A DNA stretch of 64,000 nt, taken from the NCBI GenBank assembly GCA_964655065.1, contig CAZZLC010000024.1, positions 32,215-96,214 of the forward strand, read 5' to 3'. The DNA comes from DRPG01 sp964655065. GTDB lineage: Bacteria; Myxococcota_A; UBA796; GCA-2862545. Shown one piece after another: positions 1 through 6,935 of this stretch. Position 1 is the stretch's first letter. Each line of letters opens with the position of its first letter. The position numbers and the translations under genes are program-made. The notes below the pieces were generated by a model that was given only the letters and a program-made list of their open reading frames with translations, ran no database searches and was not told the origin of the DNA.

Positions 1-167
1 TACCCGCCCAGACCGGTGAGGACCTGGTCCGGTGCGTAGTGAGCGAGGAAGCCGTGCACGATGGCAGCGGTCCTCGACTCCTGGTGCGCTACCTCGGGGA
101 CGGCGTGCAGCGAGTGGCGAAACGTCGTCAGCAGGTCGCCGAGGAGCGGGTCGTACGGGCGCATCAT
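1..167 (-). CDS. M20-family amidohydrolase, N-terminal fragment (cut by window edge)
   Basis: Only the first 55 or so residues lie in the window. The start is one of two adjacent ATG codons (167 or 164). The visible protein carries FRHSLHAVPEVAHQESRTAA followed by a VLTGLGG stretch. This is the N-terminal signature of M20D peptidases and N-acyl-amino-acid amidohydrolases (hippurate hydrolase type), whose usual form is RRxLHxxPELxxxExxTA...GxGGTG. Such enzymes remove acyl groups from amino acids using two metal ions. The start overlaps the stop of the upstream sigma-54 regulator by one base (TGATG), so the two are very likely co-transcribed and translationally coupled. Its placement next to the arginine genes suggests an acyl-amino-acid substrate, but the substrate is inference. 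The metal ligands lie beyond the window. Confidence 0.8.
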   Translation of the reverse strand, partial: MMRPYDPLLGDLLTTFRHSLHAVPEVAHQESRTAAIVHGFLAHYAPDQVLTGLGG

Positions 168-1576
168 CAGTTCTCCTTGAAGCGGCTCTTGTCGATACCG
201 AGTCGGGCGAGCATCCGCGAGAGCGTACGGCGCGAGATGCCAGCGTGTCGCGCGGCCTCGGCGACGCGCCCACCGGTCCTCGCGAGCACGCCCTCGACGT
301 ATCGGCGCTCGAGTCGTCTCACGTGGGGCCGCAGCGCATCCTCCATCGAGAGGTCCAGATCGACGACCTGCTCCGCAGCGCTCTCGCGGGACCTCGACGT
401 GGACTGCGAGCTGCCCTCGAAGGCGGCGAGGTCGCGAAAACGGGCGGCGGTGAGCGGCTTGCCGTGCTCGGTGAGGAGGACGCGCTCGGCGAAGTTCTCG
501 AGCTGACGGACGTTGCCGGGCCAGGGGTAGTCGACCAGGGCATCGAGGAATCCGTCCGTCAGCTCGGGCCGGGGCAGGCTGTACTCGTCGCTGAGCTGCC
601 GAGCGAAGTGCGCGAACAAGAAGATGATGTCGTCCGGCCGCTCCCGCAGCGGCGGCACGACCAGACGAATCACGTCCAGGCGGTAGAAGAGGTCCTCGCG
701 AAAGGTGCCTGCCTTGACCTCCTCCTCGAGCCCCACGCTCGTCGCCGCGATCACCCGCACGTCGACCGGGATCTCTCGGTGCCCGCCCACCGGACGTACC
801 GCGCCCTGCTGCAGCACGCGGAGGAGGCGGTACTGCACGGGTAGTGGCACGTTGCCCGCCTCGTCCAGCAGCAAGGTACCGGTGTCGGCGTAGCGGAACA
901 GCCCCTCCTTGGCGGAGGTCGCGCCCGTGAACGCGCCCTCTTCGTGGCCGAACAGCTCACTGTCGATGAGGGTCTCGGGTACGGCTGCACAGTTGATGGC
1001 GACGAACCTGCCCTGTCGACCACTTCGGCGATGGATGGCCCGCGCGAGGAGCTCCTTGCCGGTTCCCGTCTCCCCGAGAATGAGAACCGAGGCCGAGCTC
1101 GAGGCCACCTGGGCCGCCGTCTCGAACAGATCGTGCATCACGCGGCTGCGAGACAGCATCCCCTCGAAGCCGGACGAGCTGCTCGAGCGGAAGTCCTCCG
1201 TGGTTCGGGGAAGCAGCTGTTGACCGTCGATGATGCGCGCGACCTCGGTTCGGGCCTCGACGGGTGATGGGTCGAGGATCACTTCGCGCACGCCGGCCTG
1301 AAGTGCATCGCGCACCGTCTCGGGCTCGGCTCGCGGTCCCCAGACCACGACGTCGACGAGCGGCCACGCCTCCCGGATTCGGGGCACCACCTCCGCCCAG
1401 TCGGTGTCGTCGGAGTCGTCGGCCCCGACCACGATCGCCCGGGGAGCCAGGTCGTCGATGGGATGCGTGAGCTCTTCGAGCGTCGACACCCGGTGGATGT
1501 CGAACCCGTCCGACTGGAGGGGACCCCGCAGCCGGTCGCTCGAAAAGGTGAGCACCAGCGGCGCATCGTTGCTCAT
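167..1576 (-). CDS. sigma-54-dependent transcriptional activator (NtrC-like, degenerate receiver)
   Basis: A 469-residue bacterial enhancer-binding protein. Residues 1-115 look like a response-regulator fold, but the acidic pair after strand 1 and the conserved Lys are missing, so it is probably a pseudo-receiver. An AAA+ domain follows (about 138-370) with Walker A GETGTGKE (168-175), the sigma-54-contacting loop GAFTGA (214-219), Walker B LLLDEA (235-240) and the YPWPGNVRQLEN region (350-361). The C-terminus is a Fis-type helix-turn-helix (about 420-462, GRVAEAARHAGISRRTLSRM). I chose the ATG at 1576 because AGGAG lies just upstream. A longer in-frame start at 1651 would run through the palindromic sites. 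The gene is divergent from argC, and the shared gap holds activator-like palindromes plus a -24/-12 promoter facing argC, so argC is the likely target. One palindrome sits in its own leader, suggesting autoregulation. Confidence 0.95.
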   Translation of the reverse strand: MSNDAPLVLTFSSDRLRGPLQSDGFDIHRVSTLEELTHPIDDLAPRAIVVGADDSDDTDWAEVVPRIREAWPLVDVVVWGPRAEPETVRDALQAGVREVILDPSPVEARTEVARIIDGQQLLPRTTEDFRSSSSSGFEGMLSRSRVMHDLFETAAQVASSSASVLILGETGTGKELLARAIHRRSGRQGRFVAINCAAVPETLIDSELFGHEEGAFTGATSAKEGLFRYADTGTLLLDEAGNVPLPVQYRLLRVLQQGAVRPVGGHREIPVDVRVIAATSVGLEEEVKAGTFREDLFYRLDVIRLVVPPLRERPDDIIFLFAHFARQLSDEYSLPRPELTDGFLDALVDYPWPGNVRQLENFAERVLLTEHGKPLTAARFRDLAAFEGSSQSTSRSRESAAEQVVDLDLSMEDALRPHVRRLERRYVEGVLARTGGRVAEAARHAGISRRTLSRMLARLGIDKSRFKEN

Positions 1577-1585
1577 GAGACTCCT

Positions 1586-1652
1586 GTGTCCCGTTTCGTG
1601 GGTGGGGACACGAGTGTCCCGTAACCACGGGACACCGGCGTCCCGTTCCACG
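1586..1652. promoter_or_regulatory. Upstream activator sites: two palindromes and a partial third
   Basis: Site 1 is GTGTCCC (1586-1592) with the matching arm GGGACAC (1605-1611). Site 2 is a perfect 9-bp palindrome, GTGTCCCGT (1614-1622), spacer AACC, ACGGGACAC (1627-1635). A partial third copy, GTCCCGTTCCACG, begins at 1640. Sites 1 and 2 are centred 26 bp apart. They lie about 40-90 bp upstream of the -24 element of the argC promoter, the usual place for enhancer sites of sigma-54 activators. Site 1 ends 10 bp before the regulator's own start codon. The binding protein is inferred to be the divergent regulator. Confidence 0.8.
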
Positions 1653-1673
1653 CAGCCCCCTGCACTCTCGACC

Positions 1674-1689
1674 CGGCACGGAGCTTGCG
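1674..1689 (+). promoter_or_regulatory. Sigma-54 (-24/-12) promoter of the arg operon
   Basis: The sequence reads CGGCACGGAGCTTGCG. It matches the TGGCACG-N4-TTGC consensus, with GG at 1675-1676 and GC at 1687-1688 and exactly 10 bases between them. Transcription would start near 1700, giving a leader of about 40 bases that contains the AGGAGG ribosome site of argC. It points to argC and away from the regulator gene. Confidence 0.85.
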
Positions 1690-1740
1690 CTGTGTCACGC
1701 CACCGGGCCTCGTGAGAGGCGTCGGCAGGAGGTACTTTCG

Positions 1741-2823
1741 ATGGTCAGGCAGCGACGACAGCGCTCTACCCCGGTTCGGGTGGGCATCTTCGGGGCGAGC
1801 GGGACGACGGGGGCCGAGCTCCTCTCTCTGCTCGCCTGCCACGAGGCGATGAGCGTGGCCTTCGCGACGTCGCGCTCCCACGCCGGTCGGACCCTCGAGG
1901 ACATCGATCCTGCGCTCCCCCGGTTCCCGCTGACGGACCCGTCGTGCGTGGATGCTGGCGACGTCGAGCTCGTGTTCTGCTGCCTGCCGCACGGGAAGTC
2001 GGCGCCCGTGGTCGAGGACGCGGCCCACCGGGGCACGCTCGTCGTCGACCTCTCGGCGGACTTCCGGTTGCGGGACGAGGGGCTGCATCAGCGGACGTAC
2101 GGCAGCGACCGTTCGAGCGCCCTCGCTGCGCGCGCGATCTACGGGCTGACCGAGCTGAACCGGGAAGCGGTCCGTCACGCCGGGGTCGTCGCGAACCCGG
2201 GCTGCTACCCGACCTGCACGGCGCTGGCGCTGGCGCCGCTGGTCGCCCGTGGATGGGTGAGAGGTCCCGTCGTGGTCGATGCGAAGTCCGGGGTCTCGGG
2301 GGCGGGCCGGAGTCCCGCAGCCCACACCCACTTTCTCGCGGTCGCCGACGATGTCAAGCCCTACAAGCTCGGCCGGGCTCACCGGCACACCCTCGAGATC
2401 GAACAGACGCTCCGCGGAGTCTCCCGCGACGAGGTCGGGGCCCCCTCGATCGTCTTCAACCCCCACGTCGTGCCTCTCGAGCGAGGCATGCTCGCGACCA
2501 TCGTGGCCCACGTGCCCGGACGCACGGCCGACGACGTGCGTGAGCTCCTCGCGACGGTCTATGGCGACGAACCCCTCGTCGACGTACGGCCCGAGGGCCC
2601 GGCCCGCGTCCGCGCCGTCGTGCGGACCAACCGGGCCCAGATTGGGGTCTCGCCGGTAGAGGGCAGCGAGCACGTTGTTCTCACCAGCACGATCGACAAC
2701 CTGGGCAAGGGAGCGGCCGGCCAGGCCGTCCAGAACGCGAACCTGATGCTCGGCTTCCCCGAGACGACGGGCCTCGTGACGCGCTCTACCGCTCCCACGC
2801 TCGCGCTCGGGGAGGCGTCGTGA
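1741..2823 (+). CDS. argC: N-acetyl-gamma-glutamyl-phosphate reductase
   Basis: ArgC reduces N-acetylglutamyl phosphate to N-acetylglutamate semialdehyde with NADPH, the third step from glutamate to ornithine. The 360-residue protein has the dinucleotide-binding GASGTTGAEL (18-27), LPHGKSA (82-88), DLSADFRL (103-110) and the catalytic Cys155 in NPGCYPT. A conserved GAGRSP segment follows near residue 190. Length is normal for the family. The start is set by GGCAGGAGGT about 7 bases upstream. It is the first gene of an operon in which argB starts four bases before its stop (GTGA overlap). The sigma-54 promoter at 1674-1689 lies directly upstream, an unusual arrangement for this housekeeping gene. 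Confidence 0.97.
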   Translation: MVRQRRQRSTPVRVGIFGASGTTGAELLSLLACHEAMSVAFATSRSHAGRTLEDIDPALPRFPLTDPSCVDAGDVELVFCCLPHGKSAPVVEDAAHRGTLVVDLSADFRLRDEGLHQRTYGSDRSSALAARAIYGLTELNREAVRHAGVVANPGCYPTCTALALAPLVARGWVRGPVVVDAKSGVSGAGRSPAAHTHFLAVADDVKPYKLGRAHRHTLEIEQTLRGVSRDEVGAPSIVFNPHVVPLERGMLATIVAHVPGRTADDVRELLATVYGDEPLVDVRPEGPARVRAVVRTNRAQIGVSPVEGSEHVVLTSTIDNLGKGAAGQAVQNANLMLGFPETTGLVTRSTAPTLALGEAS

Positions 2824-3569
2824 TCCGGCCGCACGTCATCAAGGTCGGCGGGCGTCATCTCGCCGACCCGAGCTACCTCGACCTGCTGCTCGAGCGTGTC
2901 CGGGCGTTGGTTGCCGAGCGCCCCCTGGTCCTGGTTCACGGAGGCGGGGTCGAGATCGCCAACCTGCAGCGTCAGCTCGGGCTCACCCCCCGGACGGTCG
3001 ACGGCCTGCGGGTGACCACGCGAGAGAGCCTCGACGCGGTCACGATGGTGCTCTGCGGCGTCGTCAACAAGCGGGTGGTCGCCCACTTCGTGCACCACGG
3101 GGTCACCGCGGTCGGCGTGTGTGGCGCGGACGGCGGGCTGTTGCGCGCCCCCATCTTCGGGAAGGGTGAGCTCGGAAGGGTTGGCGCGAACCCGGTCGTC
3201 GCGCTGGACCAGCTCGAGGCGCTGCTGCCCGCCTCGGGGGTCCTGGTCCTCGCCCCGGTGAGCCTCGGGCCCGACGGCGATCTGCTCAACGTCAACGCGG
3301 ACGTCGTCGCGCAAGCCGTGGCGGCGGCCGTGCGGGCCGAGGTGCTCGAGTTCGTCACCGACGTGGACGCCGTGGACTGCGGCGACGGGCCCGCCGCCCA
3401 CCTGTCTCCCGACGAGATCGAGGCTCTCGTGGAGCGGCAGATCATCCGAGGCGGCATGCGGCCCAAGATGGAGGCAGCACTGGCCGCGCTGGGCTCGGGC
3501 GTGAGTCGGGTGCGGATCGGGAGCCTGAACAGCCTCTCACGGGGTCACGCCACCGAGGTGTCGGCATGA
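2820..3569 (+). CDS. argB: Acetylglutamate kinase
   Basis: ArgB phosphorylates N-acetylglutamate, the second step of ornithine synthesis. The 249-residue amino-acid-kinase fold shows the N-terminal IKVGG with the phosphate-binding Lys8, the glycine-rich HGGG (40-43), LLNVNADVVAQAVAA, and the late GGMRPKMEAA motif carrying the second conserved lysine. It is slightly shorter than average and lacks an N-terminal helix extension of the kind typical of arginine-inhibited hexameric enzymes, so feedback inhibition may be weak (inference). The start is GTG at 2820, overlapping the argC stop. The stop overlaps the argD ATG by four bases. No LysW carrier gene is present, which argues against the lysine-type LysZ role. 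Confidence 0.96.
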   Translation: MIRPHVIKVGGRHLADPSYLDLLLERVRALVAERPLVLVHGGGVEIANLQRQLGLTPRTVDGLRVTTRESLDAVTMVLCGVVNKRVVAHFVHHGVTAVGVCGADGGLLRAPIFGKGELGRVGANPVVALDQLEALLPASGVLVLAPVSLGPDGDLLNVNADVVAQAVAAAVRAEVLEFVTDVDAVDCGDGPAAHLSPDEIEALVERQIIRGGMRPKMEAALAALGSGVSRVRIGSLNSLSRGHATEVSA

Positions 3570-4741
3570 GTCTCGTCGATCTCGCCAGCTCGGTGCTGGC
3601 CCCGACCTATCGGCAGCCCGCGGCCATCATGGCCCGCGGTGAGGGCTGCTGGCTCGAGGACGAAGCCGGTCAGCGCTACCTCGACATGACCACGGGCATC
3701 GCGGTGACGGCTCTCGGCCACGGCTCGGCGGTCGTCCACGACGCCCTGCGGAGAGCGACCGAGGGACTCGTCCACACCTCGAACCTCTTCTACACGCGCC
3801 CGGCCATCGAGCTCGCCACGGCACTCGTCGAGCACTCGTTCGCGACGCGGGTGTTCTTCTGCAATTCGGGCGCGGAGGCCGTCGAGGGTGCGGTCAAGTT
3901 CGCACGGCTCGCCGCGGATGACCGGCAGGAGATCGTGTACTTCGACGGCGCGTTCCACGGACGCACGTTCGGCGCGCTCGCCGCGACGGACCGCGAGGAT
4001 GCACGGTCGCCCTTCGCGCCGCTGCCGGCCGGCTTCCGGCGCGCCCCCTACGACGACGACCGGGCCCTGGAGATGATCGACGATCGCGTCGCGGGCGTCC
4101 TCGTCGAGCCCATTCAGGGGGAGGGGGGCATCCGGGTGCCGCGTCCCGAGTGGCTGGTCGCGCTGCGTCGTCGCTGCGACGAGGTGGGCGCGCTGCTGAT
4201 CGCCGACGAGATCCAGGCAGGCCTGGGTCGCACGGGTCACCTGTGGGCACACGAGATCGCAGGCATCCAACCCGATCTCGCAGCACTGGCCAAGCCGCTG
4301 GCCGGCGGGCTGCCCATGGGGGCGGTGCTCCTCGGGGAGCGGGCCGCCGGCGCCGTGACCCCGGGCTGTCACGGCTCGACGTTCGGCGGAGGACCCGTCG
4401 TGGCCGCGGTCGCGCTCGCCGTCTTCGAGGCGCTGCGCGACCCCGGGCTCCTGGAGGGGGTGCGGGCCCGCGGTGCGCTCCTCCGAGAGGTGCTCGCCGA
4501 GACGCTGGGAGACCGACTCCTCGAGGTTCGAGGCGAGGGACTGCTCCTGGGTCTGGTGTTCGCTGGAGAGCGCAGCGTGCGCGACATCGCCGCCGCTGCG
4601 TTCGAAGAGCGGCTGCTCGTTGTCCCTGCGTCGGGCAACGTGCTGCGGTTGCTCCCTCCGCTCGACGCACCCGAAGCCGACCTGCGCGAGGCCGTCCGAC
4701 GACTGGCTCGGGCCCTCGAGCGCGAGGAGATGTTGTCGTGA
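3566..4741 (+). CDS. argD: Acetylornithine aminotransferase (class III, PLP)
   Basis: ArgD converts N-acetylglutamate semialdehyde to N-acetylornithine using glutamate. The 391-residue fold-type-I aminotransferase shows NSGAEAVEGAVKFAR (100-114), FDGAFHGRT (127-135), the PLP-ring Asp214 in IADEIQAGLGRTG, and the Schiff-base Lys243 in LAKPLAGGLP. HGSTFGGGPV, which contacts the phosphate of the neighbouring subunit, follows near residue 270. The start ATG overlaps the argB stop (ATGA), and the next gene starts GTG at 4738 inside its stop. Related enzymes use succinylornithine or GABA, but the operon context supports ArgD. Confidence 0.95.
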   Translation: MSLVDLASSVLAPTYRQPAAIMARGEGCWLEDEAGQRYLDMTTGIAVTALGHGSAVVHDALRRATEGLVHTSNLFYTRPAIELATALVEHSFATRVFFCNSGAEAVEGAVKFARLAADDRQEIVYFDGAFHGRTFGALAATDREDARSPFAPLPAGFRRAPYDDDRALEMIDDRVAGVLVEPIQGEGGIRVPRPEWLVALRRRCDEVGALLIADEIQAGLGRTGHLWAHEIAGIQPDLAALAKPLAGGLPMGAVLLGERAAGAVTPGCHGSTFGGGPVVAAVALAVFEALRDPGLLEGVRARGALLREVLAETLGDRLLEVRGEGLLLGLVFAGERSVRDIAAAAFEERLLVVPASGNVLRLLPPLDAPEADLREAVRRLARALEREEMLS

Positions 4742-5178
4742 GCCCCATCGAACCTGCCCGACCTGGCGATCTCGCCAGCCTGATCCAGCTCGTCGGCTCG
4801 GCGGACGGTTGCTCTCCGGCGACCGTCTGGTCGCTTCCGTGGGACCTTGGCCACTACTGGCTGATTCGCAGCGGGACGCAGGTGATCGCGGCGGGCTCGC
4901 TGCAGTCCGTCGGTGACGGGGTGAGAGCGGAGATTCGCGGGCTCGCGGTCGCGCCGGCCGCCCAGGGTCGGGGCCTCGCCACGCGCATGGTGCGCCATCT
5001 CTGCGAGCTCGCGGGTCGGGCCGGACTGTCGGTCGTGTGTGTCACCCGCAAGCCCCGATTCTTCGAGCGTCAGGGATTTGCCGTCACCGAGGCGGACTGG
5101 CTTCCCCCGTCGCGACGCGACGTCGGGCACTCGGCGGGTCCACCTCGGGTGGCGCTGTGCCTCCAGGAGGTGTCGTGA
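4738..5178 (+). CDS. argA: Short GNAT-type N-acetylglutamate synthase
   Basis: A 146-residue GNAT acetyltransferase with the acetyl-CoA loop VAPAAQGRGLATRMV (about 67-81). The C-terminal VTRKPRFFERQGF is followed by an LPPSRRDVG stretch. This tail resembles that of N-acetylglutamate synthases (FFxxxGF followed by LPxxxW.DC). It lacks the kinase-like N-terminal domain of E. coli ArgA, as do the short stand-alone synthases. I assign it to acetylation of glutamate, the first step, from this tail and its position between argD and argJ. The start is GTG overlapping the argD stop, and its own stop overlaps argJ. A GNAT of another specificity cannot be excluded. Confidence 0.75.
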   Translation: MSPIEPARPGDLASLIQLVGSADGCSPATVWSLPWDLGHYWLIRSGTQVIAAGSLQSVGDGVRAEIRGLAVAPAAQGRGLATRMVRHLCELAGRAGLSVVCVTRKPRFFERQGFAVTEADWLPPSRRDVGHSAGPPRVALCLQEVS

Positions 5179-6374
5179 CCCGGAAGTTCCCCGTCGACGC
5201 CGCAGAGGAGGCCCTCCGAACCGGAGGCGGCCTGCTGTCCGTGCCTGGCTTCGTGGGTGCGGGGGTCGCGTGTGGCATCAAGCCGTCCGGCAAGCCGGAC
5301 GTCGCCGTGATCACCGCGGACCGCCCGATGCACGCCGCCGCAATGTTCACGCGCTGTCAGGTCGCGGCGGCGCCGGTCGTCGTGGGCCGCGCGCAGCTCG
5401 CGGCGAATCCCCTGGTGAAGACCGTGGTGGTCAACAGCGGAAACGCTAACGCGATGACGGGCGAGCAGGGCATCGCCCACGCCCAGCAGATGGTGGAGGC
5501 CGCGGAGCAGGCGTGCGGCGGTCCGGCCTTCGTGATGTCGACCGGCGTCATCGGGCAGCCCCTGCCCGTGGACCGCGTTCTCGAGGGCATCCGCTCGGCC
5601 GCCGGAGACCTCGGGCCCGACCAGGGTGATGCGGTCGCCGACGCGTTCCTGACCACCGACCTCACCCGCAAGGTGGCGGCTACGAAGGTCGGTCCCTACA
5701 CGGTCGGGGGGGTGGCCAAGGGCTCGGGCATGATCCACCCGGACATGGCGACCATGCTGGCCGTCATCGCCACTGACGCTCCCGTGCCGCCCGACCGGCT
5801 CTCGACGATCCTCGCCGAGGCGGTCGACGACTCCTTTCACAGCATCACGGTCGACGGCGACACGTCCACCAACGACACCGTGCTGCTGCTCGCTCGACCC
5901 TCGAAGACCTACCCGTTCGACGACCCGCGACCGGTGGAGCAGGCGATTCGAGGGGTCGCGAGGTCCCTCGCCCTGCAGATCGTCGAAGATGGCGAGGGCG
6001 TCTCGCGACTGCTCGACATCCACGTCGTCGGCGCGGAGACGAGCGATCAGGCTCGTCGGATCGCCCGCCAGATCGCAGTCTCGAGCCTCGTCAAGACCGC
6101 GGTCGCGGGGGCCGATCCCAACTGGGGACGGATCGCGGCTGCGGCAGGCAACGCCGGAGTGCGACTCGACCAGCTCGATCTGTACATCGGCAAGCACCTC
6201 GTCGTCGCGGGAGGGGCGTCCACCAACGTGCCCCGGTCCCTTCTCGAGCCGTTGTTTGCCGGGTCTCGCGTCGCGGTCCGTCTCGTCGTCGGGGAGGGCC
6301 TCGGCTCGAGTCACGTGGTCACCACCGACCTCACTCACGAATACATCACCATCAACGCGGAATATACGACATGA
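5175..6374 (+). CDS. argJ: Glutamate N-acetyltransferase / ornithine acetyltransferase
   Basis: ArgJ moves the acetyl group from N-acetylornithine to glutamate, releasing ornithine and recycling acetylglutamate. Some members also use acetyl-CoA. The 399-residue precursor has VVVNSGNANAMTG (85-96), MSTGVIGQPLP, and KGSGMIHPDMATML, where Thr193 is the self-cleavage site and nucleophile of the new beta chain. The C-terminus ends in HEYITINAEYTT, typical of the family. I chose the GTG at 5175 because AGGAGG lies just before it and it overlaps the previous stop. A longer upstream reading is in the coding region of the neighbour. The next gene overlaps by four bases. Confidence 0.96.
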   Translation: MTRKFPVDAAEEALRTGGGLLSVPGFVGAGVACGIKPSGKPDVAVITADRPMHAAAMFTRCQVAAAPVVVGRAQLAANPLVKTVVVNSGNANAMTGEQGIAHAQQMVEAAEQACGGPAFVMSTGVIGQPLPVDRVLEGIRSAAGDLGPDQGDAVADAFLTTDLTRKVAATKVGPYTVGGVAKGSGMIHPDMATMLAVIATDAPVPPDRLSTILAEAVDDSFHSITVDGDTSTNDTVLLLARPSKTYPFDDPRPVEQAIRGVARSLALQIVEDGEGVSRLLDIHVVGAETSDQARRIARQIAVSSLVKTAVAGADPNWGRIAAAAGNAGVRLDQLDLYIGKHLVVAGGASTNVPRSLLEPLFAGSRVAVRLVVGEGLGSSHVVTTDLTHEYITINAEYTT

Positions 6375-6919
6375 GCCAGACGATGACCGAATCCGGAACC
6401 CTCGAAATCCGCGCCGCGCGTCGCGACGAGATGAGTCTCGTCGCCGATTTCGTGCGCTCGAGCGCGGACTGGTACCGCGACCTCGTCGACGAGGCCGACA
6501 TGGCGGAACACGACGTCGACGAACGCTGGGCGGAGATCAATTTCCGTCGCCGAGACTTCTACATCGGGGGCGCCGATGGCACGCCGGTGGGCACCATCTC
6601 GCTCCAGTACTTCGGCGAGTGGGCGTACCTCGGGTACATCTATCTGGACGTCGCGCACGTGGGCAAGGGCTACGGTCGCAAGCTCATCGAGTTCGCCGAG
6701 GCGCAGGCCCGGGCGAAGGGCGCCCGCGGAATGTGCCTCATTGCGCATCCCGACGCGCACTGGGCTCGCAAGGCCTACCTCAAGTACGGCTTCGAGATCG
6801 TGGAGCGCGACCGAGAGCGCATCCTCGCCTGGAACCGCGGCTGTCTGCGCTCCTACTACGAGGAGGGCTTCGAACTCTACCAGTTCGACTTCGGCATCGA
6901 AGATACCCCGAACAAGTGA
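6371..6919 (+). CDS. GNAT-family acetyltransferase of unknown substrate
   Basis: A 182-residue GNAT protein. The acetyl-CoA site is LDVAHVGKGYGRKLIEFAEAQA (about residues 95-116, core GKGYGRKL), followed by HPDAHWARKAYLKYGFEIVER, a typical GNAT motif B. Its N-terminal part is longer and more acidic than in the short synthase upstream, so the two are not recent duplicates. It starts at an ATG overlapping the argJ stop, which implies coupled expression with ornithine synthesis. The ATP-grasp gene follows after 16 bases. A plausible role is acetylation of the product of the following genes, but the substrate cannot be read from the sequence. Confidence 0.85.
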   Translation: MSQTMTESGTLEIRAARRDEMSLVADFVRSSADWYRDLVDEADMAEHDVDERWAEINFRRRDFYIGGADGTPVGTISLQYFGEWAYLGYIYLDVAHVGKGYGRKLIEFAEAQARAKGARGMCLIAHPDAHWARKAYLKYGFEIVERDRERILAWNRGCLRSYYEEGFELYQFDFGIEDTPNK

Positions 6920-6935
6920 TCCCAGGAGACCCCTC

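Noticed and set aside
1577..1651. A 25-residue N-terminal extension of the sigma-54 regulator
   Set aside because: It would be encoded by the palindromic sites; the ATG at 1576 has AGGAG at the right distance.
2820..4741. argB/argC/argD as LysW-dependent lysine or ornithine genes
   Set aside because: No LysW carrier or LysX-type ligase is present, while the short synthase and ArgJ of the acetyl route are.
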